Part shown: one piece after another, positions 1 to 12,510 of the stretch
How positions within the stretch are numbered: position 1 is the first letter of the stretch
How the letters are laid out: the number at the start of each line of letters is the position of its first letter
Assembly (NCBI RefSeq): GCF_037042905.1
Contig: NC_087258.1
Coordinates: forward strand, 4,814,501 to 4,878,500
Direction of reading: 5' to 3'
DNA from: Lytechinus pictus
Taxonomy: Eukaryota; Echinodermata; Echinoidea; Temnopleuroida; Toxopneustidae
DNA: 64,000 bases
Made by a program: the position numbers and the translations under genes
Notes under the pieces: generated by a model
Seen by the model: only the letters and a program-made list of their open reading frames with translations
Told to the model about the DNA's origin: nothing
The model's database searches: none

Positions 1-303
1 AATAATAGAATTGAAAACAAAAATCCTGATACACAACGTGAAAAACAAACTTATCAATATCATGCAGTGAACATATACATTTGTATGGTTCCACTCCCAG
101 TCTCTTGTACACTTATCATTAGAACATACCAAGTCACATCAGTTGGGTTTAAGGAATATGTTTGCATTGTAAACAATGTACAAACATTGAAAAAAAGAAT
201 TCATAAAATCATTAGCAATTATTAGCCAATGCCTCACCAATTCATGGTACTCTTCCCCAACAGACCTAGATCAAATGTATTATACCCAAATAGCTGTCTC
301 TTC
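1..303. other. AT-rich non-coding sequence
   Basis: No convincing coding exon, RNA gene or repeat end is visible here. The sequence is AT-rich and stops abruptly at the first MITE terminus. Confidence 0.6.
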
Positions 304-702
304 AGGGCCGTCTGCACCATCCCGAGTTTTCAAATTAGCGCGCTATTTCTGATCTGGCAAATTATCCTGATCTGAACAATCTTGAGATTATTTGCAATGG
401 AGACGCAATTATTGCGCTAGTTCGTAGGATTAATCTCGAGATTGCAATCCCAAGTCATCTTGGGATTATTTGCAAAATAGCGCGCTATTTAACGAATTAT
501 CACGCTAATTCATAGGTGCAGACGCACTCGGGATTATTTATTCACGGCGTCAGACCATAAAGCATCGATGCCTCGCTCGAGCAGGAATCGCTCTTCTTGC
601 GATGGTGGAGACGGGGTTTCTTGAATCTCGAGATTAATCGAGGGTCAATCGGGCTAAAATCTTGAGATTGAGCAAACTCGGGATGGTGCAGCACCGCCTT
701 TC
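304..702 (+). mobile_element. MITE, 'GGGCCGTCTGCACC' family, copy 1
   Basis: The left end reads AGGGCCGTCTGCACCATCCC and the right end reads GGGATGGTGCAGCACCGCCT, an imperfect terminal inverted repeat of about 25 bp. Internal segments are rich in GCGCGCTATTT and in CTCGAGATT-type motifs. A second copy lies in opposite orientation at 29,262-29,550, sharing ends and internal blocks such as the one around 'CACGGCGTCAGACC'. There is no transposase. Target duplication could not be fixed, so exact ends are uncertain by a few bases. Confidence 0.75.
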
Positions 703-2868
703 TTCTCTTCTCTTCTTTAGATTTGTTCATTGAAGTAAACCCAAATAGGCGTACATATATTGTCATGTTCAAACTGATTATTTTCCTCCCAGCAACCACT
801 TTGTTACAGGATGGTGGGGAACTTCTAAATTTTTAACATACTGTATGATACATGCAGTAATATTCAAGATGAAATTTAAATCAAAAGTTAAAACACAGCA
901 TACAAAATTACAATGACAATCACAACCAAATTTAGCACATTGAAACCCAGTCAGATATCATATTATAATACTAACATTATACATATATAATTACTAGTAG
1001 GCCTTACACTAGATGACATTAAAATTATGGAATTAAAACAATCAAAATATCAATATTAAAATAAGTCATACATGATATAATATCATATTACAGGATCATG
1101 TATACACTCACAGTCCCACAACTTCCCCCTGTTGGTGTTTACTTGTATTATTATTGATGTATGCTGCTTCCTATTCCGATGAACAACACGTAACAGATCT
1201 TCTCTGTCGCAGTACACTTCTGAGTTACAATGTTTGAGCAACTTGAGCTCAAGTGATTTTCTTCTGACAATAAATGGTCAAGAGTTTTTTTATGAGAAAT
1301 AATAAATCCAAGAAAGTTTATGGCATCCGAAATATCATTGGCCTTTGCCTGGTCACCGATTACTCACCCTTACATCTGATTGGTCAAGAATTAACTTTCA
1401 CTTCCTCAGACTACAGAAGGGTGGGAGAATGCCCTTCTTGGAAATGGCTGACCAAGGTGGATGCATCAGTGTATAGTAAACAATCACATTCCTCACATTT
1501 TATGGTCATACTGTATAAAGGCTTCCATTTGAGGGACACTCCTAAGAAATGTGACTCAATGCAAGGAGTGGTTTGACCTCAGAGGAATTTTGTATGACAT
1601 TTTAGTTTTATTCTTCTTTTCTCTGAATTTCACAACTGAGGAATGTTTCACTTCTGCATGTATTGTGAGCTCTAGACAATTAAATATTTCTAGAGAAAAA
1701 ATAAGCTTTGATTTTATATAAAATAGAAATTAACACATTAATTCCTTGAGCCTTGGAATGAAGAAAGGCTCAAGCAGCTTTTTTTCAAAACTAAAACACA
1801 CTGTAAAAGTAGGCCTTTGAAGGACGCCGCCTGATAATTATGACATAATATGAAGTTACACTATAGTTTTGCAAAAATATGATTTTCACAGGGTACAGGT
1901 GTACTTTATTTTGAATCCCTCTGAAAAGCCTTTGAATATGAACTCATATCACAGTCCAATTATTAAAGTGGGTACCGGTAACTCTTTCATGAATTCCATT
2001 TAAAAAAAGGTTAAAATAATTTGAACTATTGTTCAAAATCTTTTAGGTGCTTAATTACCCCGGTTAATCACTCGCTGTTGGCATGTTGCCATGACGATAT
2101 TCTGAACTATTTCTTTGTGCATTCAGAAAAATAAGGCAGACTTCATTTTTTTTTCGAATTTAAACACAAATTTTGTTACCAGGTCCACGCTATTGCCTAT
2201 TCTGATCTGGATTGGGTTTACATAATTATCGTGGGTCTTGATCAGTCAAGGCATGGTGAATGAAGGACTGTCCCTGCAGACTTTCAACAGTAGTACCATT
2301 CCTTCTCGACCTCTCTCCCATAATAGAAAGCAGTTCATTCCTTGACTTTTGACCATAATAAACTTGGGAAGAGGTCGTCATTCACCCACGCCCGTTTCAT
2401 TAGAACATGGACCCTACCATGACTAGGAAGACCGTGGGTGTAACAATTCCATGGAAAGATGATTCTGGCTGCTCTTCCGTACTCTACCGTACTCAATTAT
2501 AATAGTCCCCGATTGTGCCTTGTGTGTGTGTTTTTTTATTTTATAATATATATATTTATAAAGAAAAAGTACTGCAAGTCGTGATCAGTTTAAAAAAAGT
2601 ATTCTATTCAAATAAACAGTACACCCACGCTGGCGCACTGTATATTGTGTATCATCTCCATGGTACATCAACAAAAGGGCGTGTTTATGCTTCCACTTTT
2701 CTAGCCAGAATTCGCGTTTTCATACATGTACGTGAATAGTCCAAACAAGTGGAATGCCTCTGGCGGTCTCACCTGCATCACGCGATTCAATATAGCAGCA
2801 GTGGTGACTTTGAAAACTACTATAAAATAATTATTCACAAAGAACTCCATTCATTTAATGATACAATA
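703..2868. other. Non-coding, no recognised gene
   Basis: Short open frames occur on both strands but none has domain-like composition or plausible splice context. I see no recognised repeat termini. The block around 1,260-1,580 has a 100-codon open frame without any recognisable similarity. Confidence 0.5.
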
Positions 2869-3885
2869 CTACGTTCATTGATATTTGACCTTGATCATGT
2901 GACCTAAAACTTGTCAGTGATACTTGATTACCCCTACATGTATATCCACATTTTATACACTATCTATAGACTTTGAAAGTTATGACCGCAATATGATAAT
3001 TACCTCTAAAATGGCCAAAGTTCAATGATCTTAAATGACCTTTGACTTTCGTCATGTGACCTGAAACTTGCATGAGATGTTCAGTGATACTTGATGACTC
3101 TTATGTCCAAGTTTTATGAACTAGACCAATACACTTACACGGATATGATGGTAATTCAACAAATACCCCTAACATGGCTAAAGTTCATTGACCTTAAATG
3201 ACCTTTGACCTTGGTCATGTGACCTGAAACTCGGAAGGGATGTTCAAAGATACTTGATTACTCATATGTCCAAGTTTCATGAATCAGATCCATAAACTTT
3301 TGAAGTTATGATGGTAATTCAACAGATACCCCCATTATGGCCAAAGTTCATTGACCTTTGACGTTGGTCATGTGACCTGAAATTCGCACAGGATGTTCAG
3401 TGATACTTGATTACTCTTATGTCCAAGTTTTATTAACTAGACCAATACACTTACACGGATATGATGGTAATTCAACAAATACCCCTAACATGGCTAAAGT
3501 TCATTGACCTTAAATGACCTTTGACCTTGGTCATGTGACGTGAAACTTAAGCAGGATTTTCAGTAATACTTGATTAACCTTATGTCCAAGTTTCATGAAC
3601 TAGGTCCAATATTTTCTAAGTTATGATGAAATTTCAAAAACTTAACCTTAGGATAAGATTTTGATGTTTATTCTCCCAACATGGTCTAAGTTCATTGACC
3701 CTAAAATGGCCTAAATGACCTTTGACCTTGGTCATGCGACCTGAAACTAAGGCAGGATGTTCAGTAATACTTGATTAACCTTATGACCAATTTTCATGAA
3801 CTAGGATCATATACTTTCTAAGTTATGGTGTCATTTCGAAAACTTAACCTTCGGTTAAGATTTGGTGTTGACGCCGCCGCACAGT
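2869..3885 (+). repeat. Tandem repeat with DR1 nuclear-receptor-like motifs (about 6 units)
   Basis: Units begin near 2,872, 3,020, 3,183, 3,346, 3,499 and 3,690, so the period is about 150-190 bp. The best-conserved block contains TGACCTTTGACC, the reverse complement of a DR1 half-site pair, followed by TTGGTCATGTGACC, then 'CAGTGATACTTGATTA' and 'TATGTCCAAGTTT'. The last unit runs into 'GACGCCGCCG', which continues at about 5,085 after an inserted element. This is a dispersed echinoderm-type repeat. A regulatory role is only a possibility raised by the motifs. Confidence 0.8.
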
Positions 3886-5084
3886 GGGCCAGAATGAGTT
3901 GAAAGTGCGCCAAAATTATATTCCGTCTTATATTTTTACTGTAACATGTTGATTAAGGGTAATTTTGGGCGTAGAATCGACTGAACATAATTTAAAGCCG
4001 ATATGACGTCACTTTGATACCAAATTTTGATTGGTTACTTAAAACCTATCTGTGAAAAGACAAATTACGCTAAACAATGTGGAGTATATAAACTTTGTGT
4101 AATATGTGTTGTTGGTTTATGCTTCTCACATGCCTATTAACAAGTGTGTATGAGATCCTGAAAAATAATTATATGGCATCAAAGTGATCATTAGATTAAA
4201 AAAATACTTAAAAATCTGAAAAATATTAACCGTGCTTTATCAAGCGGTGTAGACTTGGGTAAAACGCAGAGTATATAGGACCACAAATGTTTTACTGTGA
4301 GGAGGGCTTTTGGCTGAAATTATTCTACAAGTAAATTTTATCTCTGGAAGAGGGGCGGGTAGCCCTTATATGCGTTATCAACCTTTATTTTGTTTGCATT
4401 ATGCCCGGAATTCATGTCTTTTTCATGGAATGGAAGGGGCCAGGGGGAATCGTCCTCGCCGTGCAAAAATGAACGGCAATGTACACCCCACACGGTGCGC
4501 TGCGATGACTGCGCGGTATAAAAATGACCGTTTTTGAACAGGTTTTGGGGGTGTTGTGCCAAGTAAAATCGGCTCTAACATGAAAACGGGCAAAAACGGG
4601 CAGCTAAATTTGGTATCGACTTAAAGCTTAGACATCTGGCAAAATGATGATAGAATTTAAACGGAAATCCACGGAAATATAAACGTTTCTAATGTAAATG
4701 GTAAAAACATGGATTATCAGCTTATTTCGAGGAATAATTGTTCTATAAACCTCCTGAAATGTGTCTTTTATCTAATTTGAACCATTTCACACGAAAAAAA
4801 GAATATATCAGGATTATGTGGGTGCCATTTCAGATTCCTACATGAAAAATCTCCCGTGAAATTGCTTGTTTTTCAACTAAGTTGTCATACACGCGGCATT
4901 TCGCAAAATGTCACATTATTTTTACGATTTGAGGTAGGAAATTAACAACCTTTATGCAAATTCCCGAACGAAATATTTTGGTGAAGTATTCTTCAAAGTG
5001 TTGTCTTTCAGCTGGGCATGACAAAAATTAAAAATCTGAAATTGCCCAAAATGACTTTTGGCGCACTTTTGTTTCGCCCCGGCC
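3886..5084. mobile_element. Non-autonomous DNA element nested in the DR1 repeat
   Basis: The flanking tandem repeat is interrupted here. The left part carries CACAGTGGGCCAG followed by AGTGCGCCAAAA. The right part carries TTTTGGCGCACTTTT followed by CCCCGGCC, so the subterminal 'GTGCGCCAAAA' block is inverted at the two ends about 1.2 kb apart. A full cAMP-response-like TGACGTCA occurs near 4,005. No transposase is readable. The ends are approximate because the outermost bases are diverged. Confidence 0.55.
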
Positions 5085-5136
5085 AAAGCGGCGCCTATAT
5101 AGTCTCACTCCGCTTCGCAGGTGACACAAAAACACG
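5085..5136 (+). repeat. Distal tail of the interrupted DR1 repeat
   Basis: The sequence AAAGCGGCGCCTATATAGTC followed by TCACTCCGCTTCGCAGGTGA is the GC-rich tail expected after 'GACGCCGCCG' at 3,885. This supports insertion of the intervening 1.2 kb into a pre-existing repeat. Confidence 0.55.
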
Positions 5137-6641
5137 GTTGCGTCCATTGCTTACATGTTCTTTCATTTAACGACGTTTCAGAACGCTGATCGTACGTAAA
5201 CTTTTGTATTAAAACGTTTGATCAGAATCACGATCGTAAACGTGCATGACGTCAATACTACATGATTCCGGTGAGATGAAAACCCGCGGGCTTATACAGT
5301 TGCAATATGGTTCTATTACACGGAGTTACCTCCACGGAATTACCTCTCAACTCCCTCTGGTTTTAATAATGACCGTACATTTGCATGTGTGATTATCAAG
5401 TACATGAACTATCACTATCATGATGAATAAATAAATAAACGGAACACGGATATAAACACAGAGACTACACTACATGTAATCCCTTATCACAGGAAAACCA
5501 GGGATAGTTGTTCGGTGACGATCAAGTTCCAAAAGGGCACTAATCGTCCCAAACGGGCAAGAAATAGCAAAACTTATGATCACACGGTCTGCCTCTTGGC
5601 TCTGGCGCAGATAAGTTCTACCTAGAACACTTTCGGAAGTCACAATATTGTGTAATTATTGATTTGTCGGTTTACCTGGCGGGAAAATCTTCGCGAACGC
5701 AACATGGGGAGGCCTTTTTATATTAAGGTACTGAAAAAGGTACAGGAAATTGGAGGAAAGGAAGTACATAGGCGTACATGACTACATGTACTGCGCCTTT
5801 CTTTCTTTCCCTCTCTCTCTTTGGTCGGGGTCCTATAAACCCCGGTCCTAAACAGCACGGATGCAGTCGGAATTTATTCATCCGCAATTACTATTAATAT
5901 TCCTGTACGTAACTTCTATTACATTTAAGATAATGGCACCTCTGAGCTTCGAACTCGTTGTTCCCAAACTCAATCTGATCATTAGAAACGGGGATATGCG
6001 AAAACAATATTTTCAATACATCTTTCAACATTATGACAATGGACCTTGAGCGCATCATGAACCCAATAAAATCGGATCATTGCTTCTCCAATATTGTATA
6101 AGAACCAACTTTAAAGTTCATCTCGGTGCTACTTTTTTACTTATTCTTTTTTATTGGGGTTTAAAAACATTGGGCTTCAAATTGTCTTCCCTTCCCAATT
6201 TGCCCTAATTGGTCTCACCTTGCTTTTTATACATGCTATATTTAAAATTTATTCACCAGCTTATTATATCTTTTAACATTTGGCTGTCCCTCAAAAGTTC
6301 AGTACACTACATAATACCAAACATATCACAGAGACACAGGTGACAAGAGGGACCTGCGGCTCATGTTTCCTTTTTTTTCTTCTTAAACTTCAAGTCAAAT
6401 CGATGTACATGTAGTATGCCTTTAAGAACGAAAATCCAGAGAAATACCCCGTCTTAACAGACACCTTTCTGACTGCCCTACCGCGATAAAAGCAGGGCGA
6501 AAGAAATCGCACTGGGAGAAAAGCAGGACTGTGTCGGATGGATTTTTCCAAATTTCGGCCTGCTCAGATGCTCAGACCAGGGTGGAAGCGAGGTAGCAAA
6601 ACAACTCTACCCTGCTAATGCCAGAACGCATGTTCTGTTAA
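5137..6641. other. Non-coding, no recognised gene
   Basis: I see no exon-like segment. A TGACGTCA site lies near 5,248. The bases just before 6,642 are TTAA, the target of the next MITE. Confidence 0.5.
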
Positions 6642-7222
6642 AGGGATGGTCCGGGCTGAAAGTATCTATAGCTTTATAAATAGAGTAGAATTCACTGAGC
6701 AAAATGCCAAAAATTTCATCAAAATCGGATAACAAATAACAAAGTTATTGAATTTTAAAGTTTAGCAATATTTGGGGAAAACAGTCGTCATGAATATTCA
6801 TTAGTTGGGCTGATGATGTCACATCTCCACTTGTTCTTTTGTATTTTATTATATGAAATGAGGTTTATTGAATTTTTTTCCTCCAAGAAGTAGAAAAATT
6901 GGAATGACAACTGATTTAGTGCATTAGATATTTATTGCTGCAACTTATTTCATTATAAGGGAGACATTTATTCACACAAGTATGAAATAATGAAAAAATT
7001 ATGATTTTATGTAATAACATAAGAAAACGGAAAGTGGAGATGTGACATCATCAGCCCACCTTATGAATATTCATGACGACTGTTTTCACCAAATATTGCT
7101 TAACTTTAAACTTCAATAACTTTATTATTTGTTATCCGATTTTGATGAAATTTTCGGCATTTTGCTCAGTGAATTCTACTCTATGTATTAAGAAATAAAT
7201 ATTTTCAGCCCGGACCATCCCT
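6642..7222. mobile_element. TTAA-flanked MITE with long inverted arms
   Basis: The ends are AGGGATGGTCCGGGCTGAAA at 6,642 and its reverse complement ending at 7,222, each directly bordered by TTAA (6,638-6,641 and 7,223-7,226). The inverted similarity extends far inside: the 'TTTGATGAAATTTT' and 'ATGAATATTCATGACGACTG' blocks recur inverted, giving arms of roughly 200 bp. A TTAA duplication is typical of piggyBac-type transposition. There is no transposase. Confidence 0.85.
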
Positions 7223-7250
7223 TTAAGACGCGATCGGGGTGCAGTCTGTC

Positions 7251-7932
7251 TGAAAAGCTCTCCCCTCTTCCACTCCTTTCTCCTTTTTTCTCTCAATTCC
7301 TAATTTCCTCACCCTTCTTCATTTCCCTTCTCTTTTTCTTTCCCCCTCTTATTAAAGCATGTTTCTTCTTCTCTCTCTATCCTCTTCCTTTTTGCCTCCT
7401 CTCTCATTTCTCTTTTTACCCCTCTTTTCTCCCCTTTCTCCTTTCCGTTCTCTCCCCCTTTTATCTTTCCTTTTTTTGAAATTCCAAATCTCCCTTTCCC
7501 TTCATTCATTTTTCTTCCTCATTTCCTCTTCCCTTCCTTATCGTTTTTCTTCCCTCACCTTTCCTCTCCTCTCTTTCCTTCCTCTTCACTCCCATTTACT
7601 TTTCACTTCTCCTTTTCTTTCCCTTTAATAGTTTCGTCCTCTCTTCTTTCTCTCTCATATTTATTTTCTCTCCCTCTCCTTTTCTCATTTGCCATTTCTT
7701 CCGTCTTTCCCTTCTCTTTTCTTCCTTTCTTTCCACTCCCCCTTTCATGTTTTTTTTTCTTTTTCTTTCCTTTTCTTTCCCATCTTCCATACCTTTCTCT
7801 TCCTTCTCTCTCTCTCTCTCTCTCTCTCTATCCCCCTTTCCTTACCCCTCTCCCCTTTCTTTCTTTTCCTTCACTTTTTTCCTCTTTCCTTCCCCCTCTC
7901 CCCTTCTTTCTTTTACTTCTCCCATTTTCCAG
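7251..7932 (+). repeat. Long homopyrimidine (CT)-rich tract
   Basis: About 680 bp in which the + strand is almost only C and T, with very rare purines and a (TC)n stretch near 7,808-7,830. Open frames in it are composition artefacts (Ser/Leu/Phe-rich or Lys/Glu/Arg-rich). Such homopurine-homopyrimidine DNA can form triplex structures. Confidence 0.9.
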
Positions 7933-8801
7933 ATGGTTCTTCTGTCTCTGTCTTTTTTTGGAGGGGGGGGGGGCATTCATTACCATGGAAACTTTACAAG
8001 GGTAGGATTTTAAGTGACGGAGCAATCTCCTCATTGAGGAATTCCACTCCCTTTTCTACCCGCCCTCTGCCGGGACACTGTCTATTAAAACGGGGCTAAA
8101 GTGAAACTTTTTAAACAGGTGTCAGCACGGATTGCCATCTCCCAAGCTAGTGTAGCATGGAGCTCCATGGTTGGTGTCGGAGCTCCTCCCAACTCCCTGT
8201 TTTACGAATACTGATATATATTGTAAACACGGAGATTCAACTCGATGAAATACTATTATGAATCGACTCCGGCCTGGCAAATAAACCCTCATCAGCTGTT
8301 TGCCATCACCTGAACGACGGGGGGGGGGGGGGGGGGTTATTTACCATTTTACTGCAACATGAGGGAGCTGGGAAATATCTATCCACGGTTCAAAAAGTTA
8401 CGCAATAGCGGTTGTCATGTTCCACAAAGACAACACTCCTTTTCATGCGGTTCAATCTCTGATTTGCATAATCCAAGCAAAGGGCATGAAGGGGCAAGGG
8501 AGATAACGGAATAAAGGGTGGAATTTATAACACGCTCCTAATGCAAGTACTTTGTCCGTGTTTTTTTTGGCCTCTCTCTCTCTTATCCAATTAGGCATGC
8601 CTAATATGAAACGTTGCAAAAAAGTCAAGGGAAATTGGAAGAGTTTTGCATGTTCTCGAGTGTTGTAAGTCGCGATATGAAGGGTATTGTTTTGAAAGAA
8701 AAAAAAAAGTGAACGTGTACATGTAAATAATAATTTAGAACCCACCCCCCCCCCCGTCAAATTGAGTTTACAAGGTTCGGGCTTATTGCACGACCCTCCC
8801 C
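7933..8801. other. Non-coding with poly-G tracts
   Basis: A run of about 16 G lies near 8,321-8,336, with a shorter one near 7,962-7,972. No coding signal is seen. Confidence 0.5.
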
Positions 8802-9114
8802 CACTAGCGTACCTACATGTAAGGGGGGCAGACTGCCCCCCTGACGAGTCACAATTGAATTCATACAGGGGACGCATCCCTGCCCCCCCTTTTTTTTTTG
8901 CTTGTCAAATTTTTTCTGGTAAGAAATCTTTTTTTGTTGTTGAAGACCTTTTTTTTTGCTTGTCAAATTTTTTTCTGGTAAGAAATCATTTGGGGGGGGG
9001 GGGGTTGAAGACCTTTTTTTGTGGGGGGGGGGGGCTTGTCAAAAAAATGTTCGCGAACGAAATATCCTCCAAAAAATTTGCCCCCCTTCTGGAAAATCCT
9101 AGGTACGCCAGTGC
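8802..9114. mobile_element. hAT-type MITE, G/C-run family
   Basis: The left end is CACTAGCGTACCTAC and the right end is TAGGTACGCCAGTG, a terminal inverted repeat. Both sides carry the 8 bp direct repeat CCCTCCCC (8,794-8,801 and 9,115-9,122). The 8 bp duplication and CA..TG termini are hAT hallmarks. The interior is built of poly-G/C runs, TTTTTTTGCTTGTCAAA blocks and a GGAAAATCC end. Related copies are at 21,142, 24,027, 44,854, 47,248 and inside the gag gene at 54,297. Confidence 0.8.
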
Positions 9115-11753
9115 CCTCCCCCAACAGAATCCTCCTTGGTATCTTCGTCTATGATCTCGCAATGGACACTACTAGTACTACATTTACACAAACCAGCGTT
9201 GCAATCGGTCATCGCACCCAAACGTATGACGCCCGGTATGACGCATCCCATTATCATCCATCACCGCGATGACTTTCATGCAGTTTCTTTGAAAATCATG
9301 ACCGAACTCTCCACAAGTGTTTTCTCCTCGCCTACAAGTACAAAGAAAGCTTTCTCCAGCTTAAGCTCCGTTGATATTTTGAAGCATGTGTTGAAAGTCG
9401 AAACGCATATTTCATCCAGTCCCGCATCCACTAAAACATTCGCTTGACATGTACACCCAACCCTTTCACCCACTCTCCCAGCACGTTGCTGCCAACAATT
9501 CCCGATGGACCTTTTTTATGAACTCACAAGCAGACACATGTAAATACGGAATCATCAATGGTAATTGAAAATATTTACATGTATTATATTTACTAAAGTC
9601 ATGGACTAGATGCAAACACATTTCCCCAGACTCCTGATAATCCAGCCCCATCCCTACATGTACATATTGGACGACTTGAGTACCACTATCAGTATCACAT
9701 GAAAATAGTAAATTCTCTTTAGTCCACGCAGAGAACATGGATGTTGGAACTTGGAAGTCTACAAAACGTCTTTGGATCAAACCTTCGCCCCCACCCCACT
9801 CCCCCTCTCTTTGATTATGTGGGGGTCAGGCAGGATCTTGTCCAAAAAGAAAACCACGAAGGAGCCTAAATCTTAAATTATTTACTAAACAATCTACTCG
9901 TATGTACTTGCGGTCGGTCACGTCACAGCTGATATCAGCCAAGTGGAGTGTAAAATATACAATATAGGCCCCACGCTTAAATTGTATTAAAACCTTTACA
10001 AATTTTATACATGTTTTTTTTTTTACATACTTCACAATTACTGATTTTACTTCGGGAATACGGACCACGTACGTCAAACGGAGCGGTTTGCGTCTGCAAC
10101 TGACCTTTAAATACGCTGATGGATCTACAACATTTGAAAAATAGACAGGAAAGAAGATCGCTCATCACAAACTCCTGATGGGGGTATCACGGAGTTGGCA
10201 GTTTCATCTTGTGAAGACGTACGGTAGATGTTGCTCATCCCGCTCATCCTTCCTTTGTTTCGGAGCTCCTTGTAAATGTAATCATGGTAGGTCCATGATG
10301 TAATAGAGCATGAAAATCTCTTTCGATATCCCATGAGGGCACCATGAATGCCAACCAGTTAGTTCGTTGTGCACGAGAAAACCATGGACCAAGCTCTGTG
10401 TTTTAAAGCTCCATGAAAGAATGTAAAGAAGCAGCCAGAGCTCAGAGTCAGAGCATAAAGAATTGTACGAACGAGTTCTGAACTCACTGAAGTGTGTCAC
10501 TATGGCATGAGTTACGCAATCACAATCATAAACATTCCGCAAATATATCTCCATACATTCCGGACACCAGGAAATGCAGAGATCATTGTAATCACCTACA
10601 GATGTCTTGCGTCAAAAGAAACAAAAGGCCTATACGTTGTAAGAATGTCTAAGAACGTATTTCGAGCGTTGCTGTTTTGTTGAGTGGTTATTCATTAAGG
10701 CGTACATTTGAAGACAAAAGATGCATTGATAAACAAAAATAAGAGACCACATATTCGTCAACACAAAGTTGCATTTTTCGTGTACAATGTCCTCGACAGA
10801 ATTTATTGAGAAAAACAGACAATATCACTGAGATCTGAGATGCAAGATTAACAGTCTGCAAAAAGAGTCAAATAGGCGTGTTGTACATATCCATTGTATC
10901 GAATCCCATTTTACAAATGCCTTGTGTAAAAAACAACAACAATAGTCATGAAATTCTTACCTAGGGCAAGGTATTCAACTATTCATATGTAACTCTGTAA
11001 CATTTTGAAATCAGTTGGTGAACATTACTTGTTGCCCCGGATAGTTGCGATGTTTGACAAGCCTCTCAATCAAGCATTTTTTAGTATAGATCAATGCATA
11101 AAAATTGAAAATGTTTAAGCCTGTATTAAGAATGAACATATAGAGATATCATATGATAAAGATATGATAAACATGTATGAGATGGAACGGGGTTACAATA
11201 AACTGTATATAGGAAGTGGCAGTGAGTTGGGCTAACTATGAACTTAGCACAGATCAATGACATGATTTATATAATTGGCGGCACTTTACCGTTTAAAAAA
11301 AATCCGGTGGCGAAAAATGAAATCGACTCCGCACATCTTCATTCATGGCATAATGATGAAGGAATAAAGCATGGAGCTTTGAACACATGGTTAAAGGGAA
11401 TATTTATGTACAGACATACAGGTGAGGATGCGTTGGGAACAATCCAGACCAGTGTCTGCATCCACGATCAGTTGAGTGAAATGACCTTGTACACGGATGG
11501 TAAATGACCAATCAGCTCTCCCATTTATTCGCTGACCGATCACATTCCTTTCATGATTTATCTTCTATAAAACATGTCTCAAAACAAAAAGTGGGAGGCA
11601 CTTCACTTGTGCTGAAATGGAAATACAAGGGAGGCTTTGTAGTTTGTAATATTATGCGCAGACTCAAATTTGACAGTTTTACCAGGGAAGACTTCCCTGG
11701 TTTAACAAACACCGTTTATTTTCTGGTGTGGAGACTAAACTCTAAACTCAATT
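9115..11753. other. Non-coding, no recognised gene
   Basis: Several 60-100 codon open frames exist on both strands (for example near 9,466-9,780 minus and 10,282-10,554 minus). None shows domain motifs, and no repeat termini were recognised. Confidence 0.5.
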
Positions 11754-12079
11754 GGCTCGTATTCTGAAGTCAGGTTTAACTTTATAGACCATGAATGATG
11801 ATCTAACTCTGTGCTAAAATTATGGGAGCCAGAAATTCAAAAATTATTTTTCTATTGTATATTTCTTTTTAATATGTTAAATATTTTCGCTTGAAATCGT
11901 AATGAAAAAAAAATACTTCAAAATACTTAATATCTCATTCCCGGACAATTTGGGTGTTATATGAGTTTAATTGGATGTGTAGTGTGTACTGTTAAGGATT
12001 TGTGCCCCAATTGCCTCTCCATAGTTCAACCACGATACTTTAAACCAGGGTTTATAAACCCGAGTTCAGAATACAGGCC
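11754..12079. mobile_element. MITE, 'GGCYCGTATTCTGAA' family, copy 1
   Basis: The left end is GGCTCGTATTCTGAAGTCAG and the right end is CCGAGTTCAGAATACAGGCC, an inverted terminal repeat. A related copy with reversed internal order lies at 23,274-23,556; they share 'CCCAAATTG' and 'ATTATGGGAGCC'-type blocks. There is no coding capacity. Confidence 0.75.
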
Positions 12080-12241
12080 AACACAACAGCCTCTGTACAT
12101 GATTGAATATAGTCTCACTACTTCAGACTCTGCATTTAATATGCATTATGCACTATGCGCAAACCAAAGGTCCAGGGCTTTTAGTACAGGCACATGCAGT
12201 GCTTGCAGACTAGTCTCAAACACCCCTGTCTCAACTTCTCA

Positions 12242-12510
12242 GGGGCCCCATCTTACAACTTACGATTGATCCGATCAACCTCAAGCCCTCAACTGTATGG
12301 AAATCCATCAATGTCATATTTTTTTATAAAGGAAATTTGCACACTGTCCTTTGTAAACAAAGAGAAGCACACTAAATTTTCAAGAAAGCAAAGGATGTAT
12401 GAATACACAGCATATCTATACAATATTTCGAACATGCATTTTCTATGTTGCTTTCCATAGTTGTGGTTGATTCCAAGGATCAATCGCAACACTTTGTAAG
12501 ACCGGGCCCA
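12242..12510. mobile_element. MITE, 'GGGGCCCC..TTACAA' family
   Basis: The left end is GGGGCCCCATCTTACAA and the right end is TTGTAAGACCGGGCCC. Inside, ATTGATCCG and GGATCAAT form further inverted pairs. It is related in its core (cognate of 'ATTGATCGTA') to the shorter element at 28,305-28,447. Confidence 0.65.

Noticed and set aside
2869..3885. Regular repeats considered as a CRISPR array
   Set aside because: Units of 150-190 bp drift along their whole length and have no constant repeat/unique spacer pattern; the genome is animal.
7309..8099. Several open frames on both strands in the pyrimidine tract
   Set aside because: They are composition artefacts: Ser/Leu/Phe or Lys/Glu/Arg repeats without domains.
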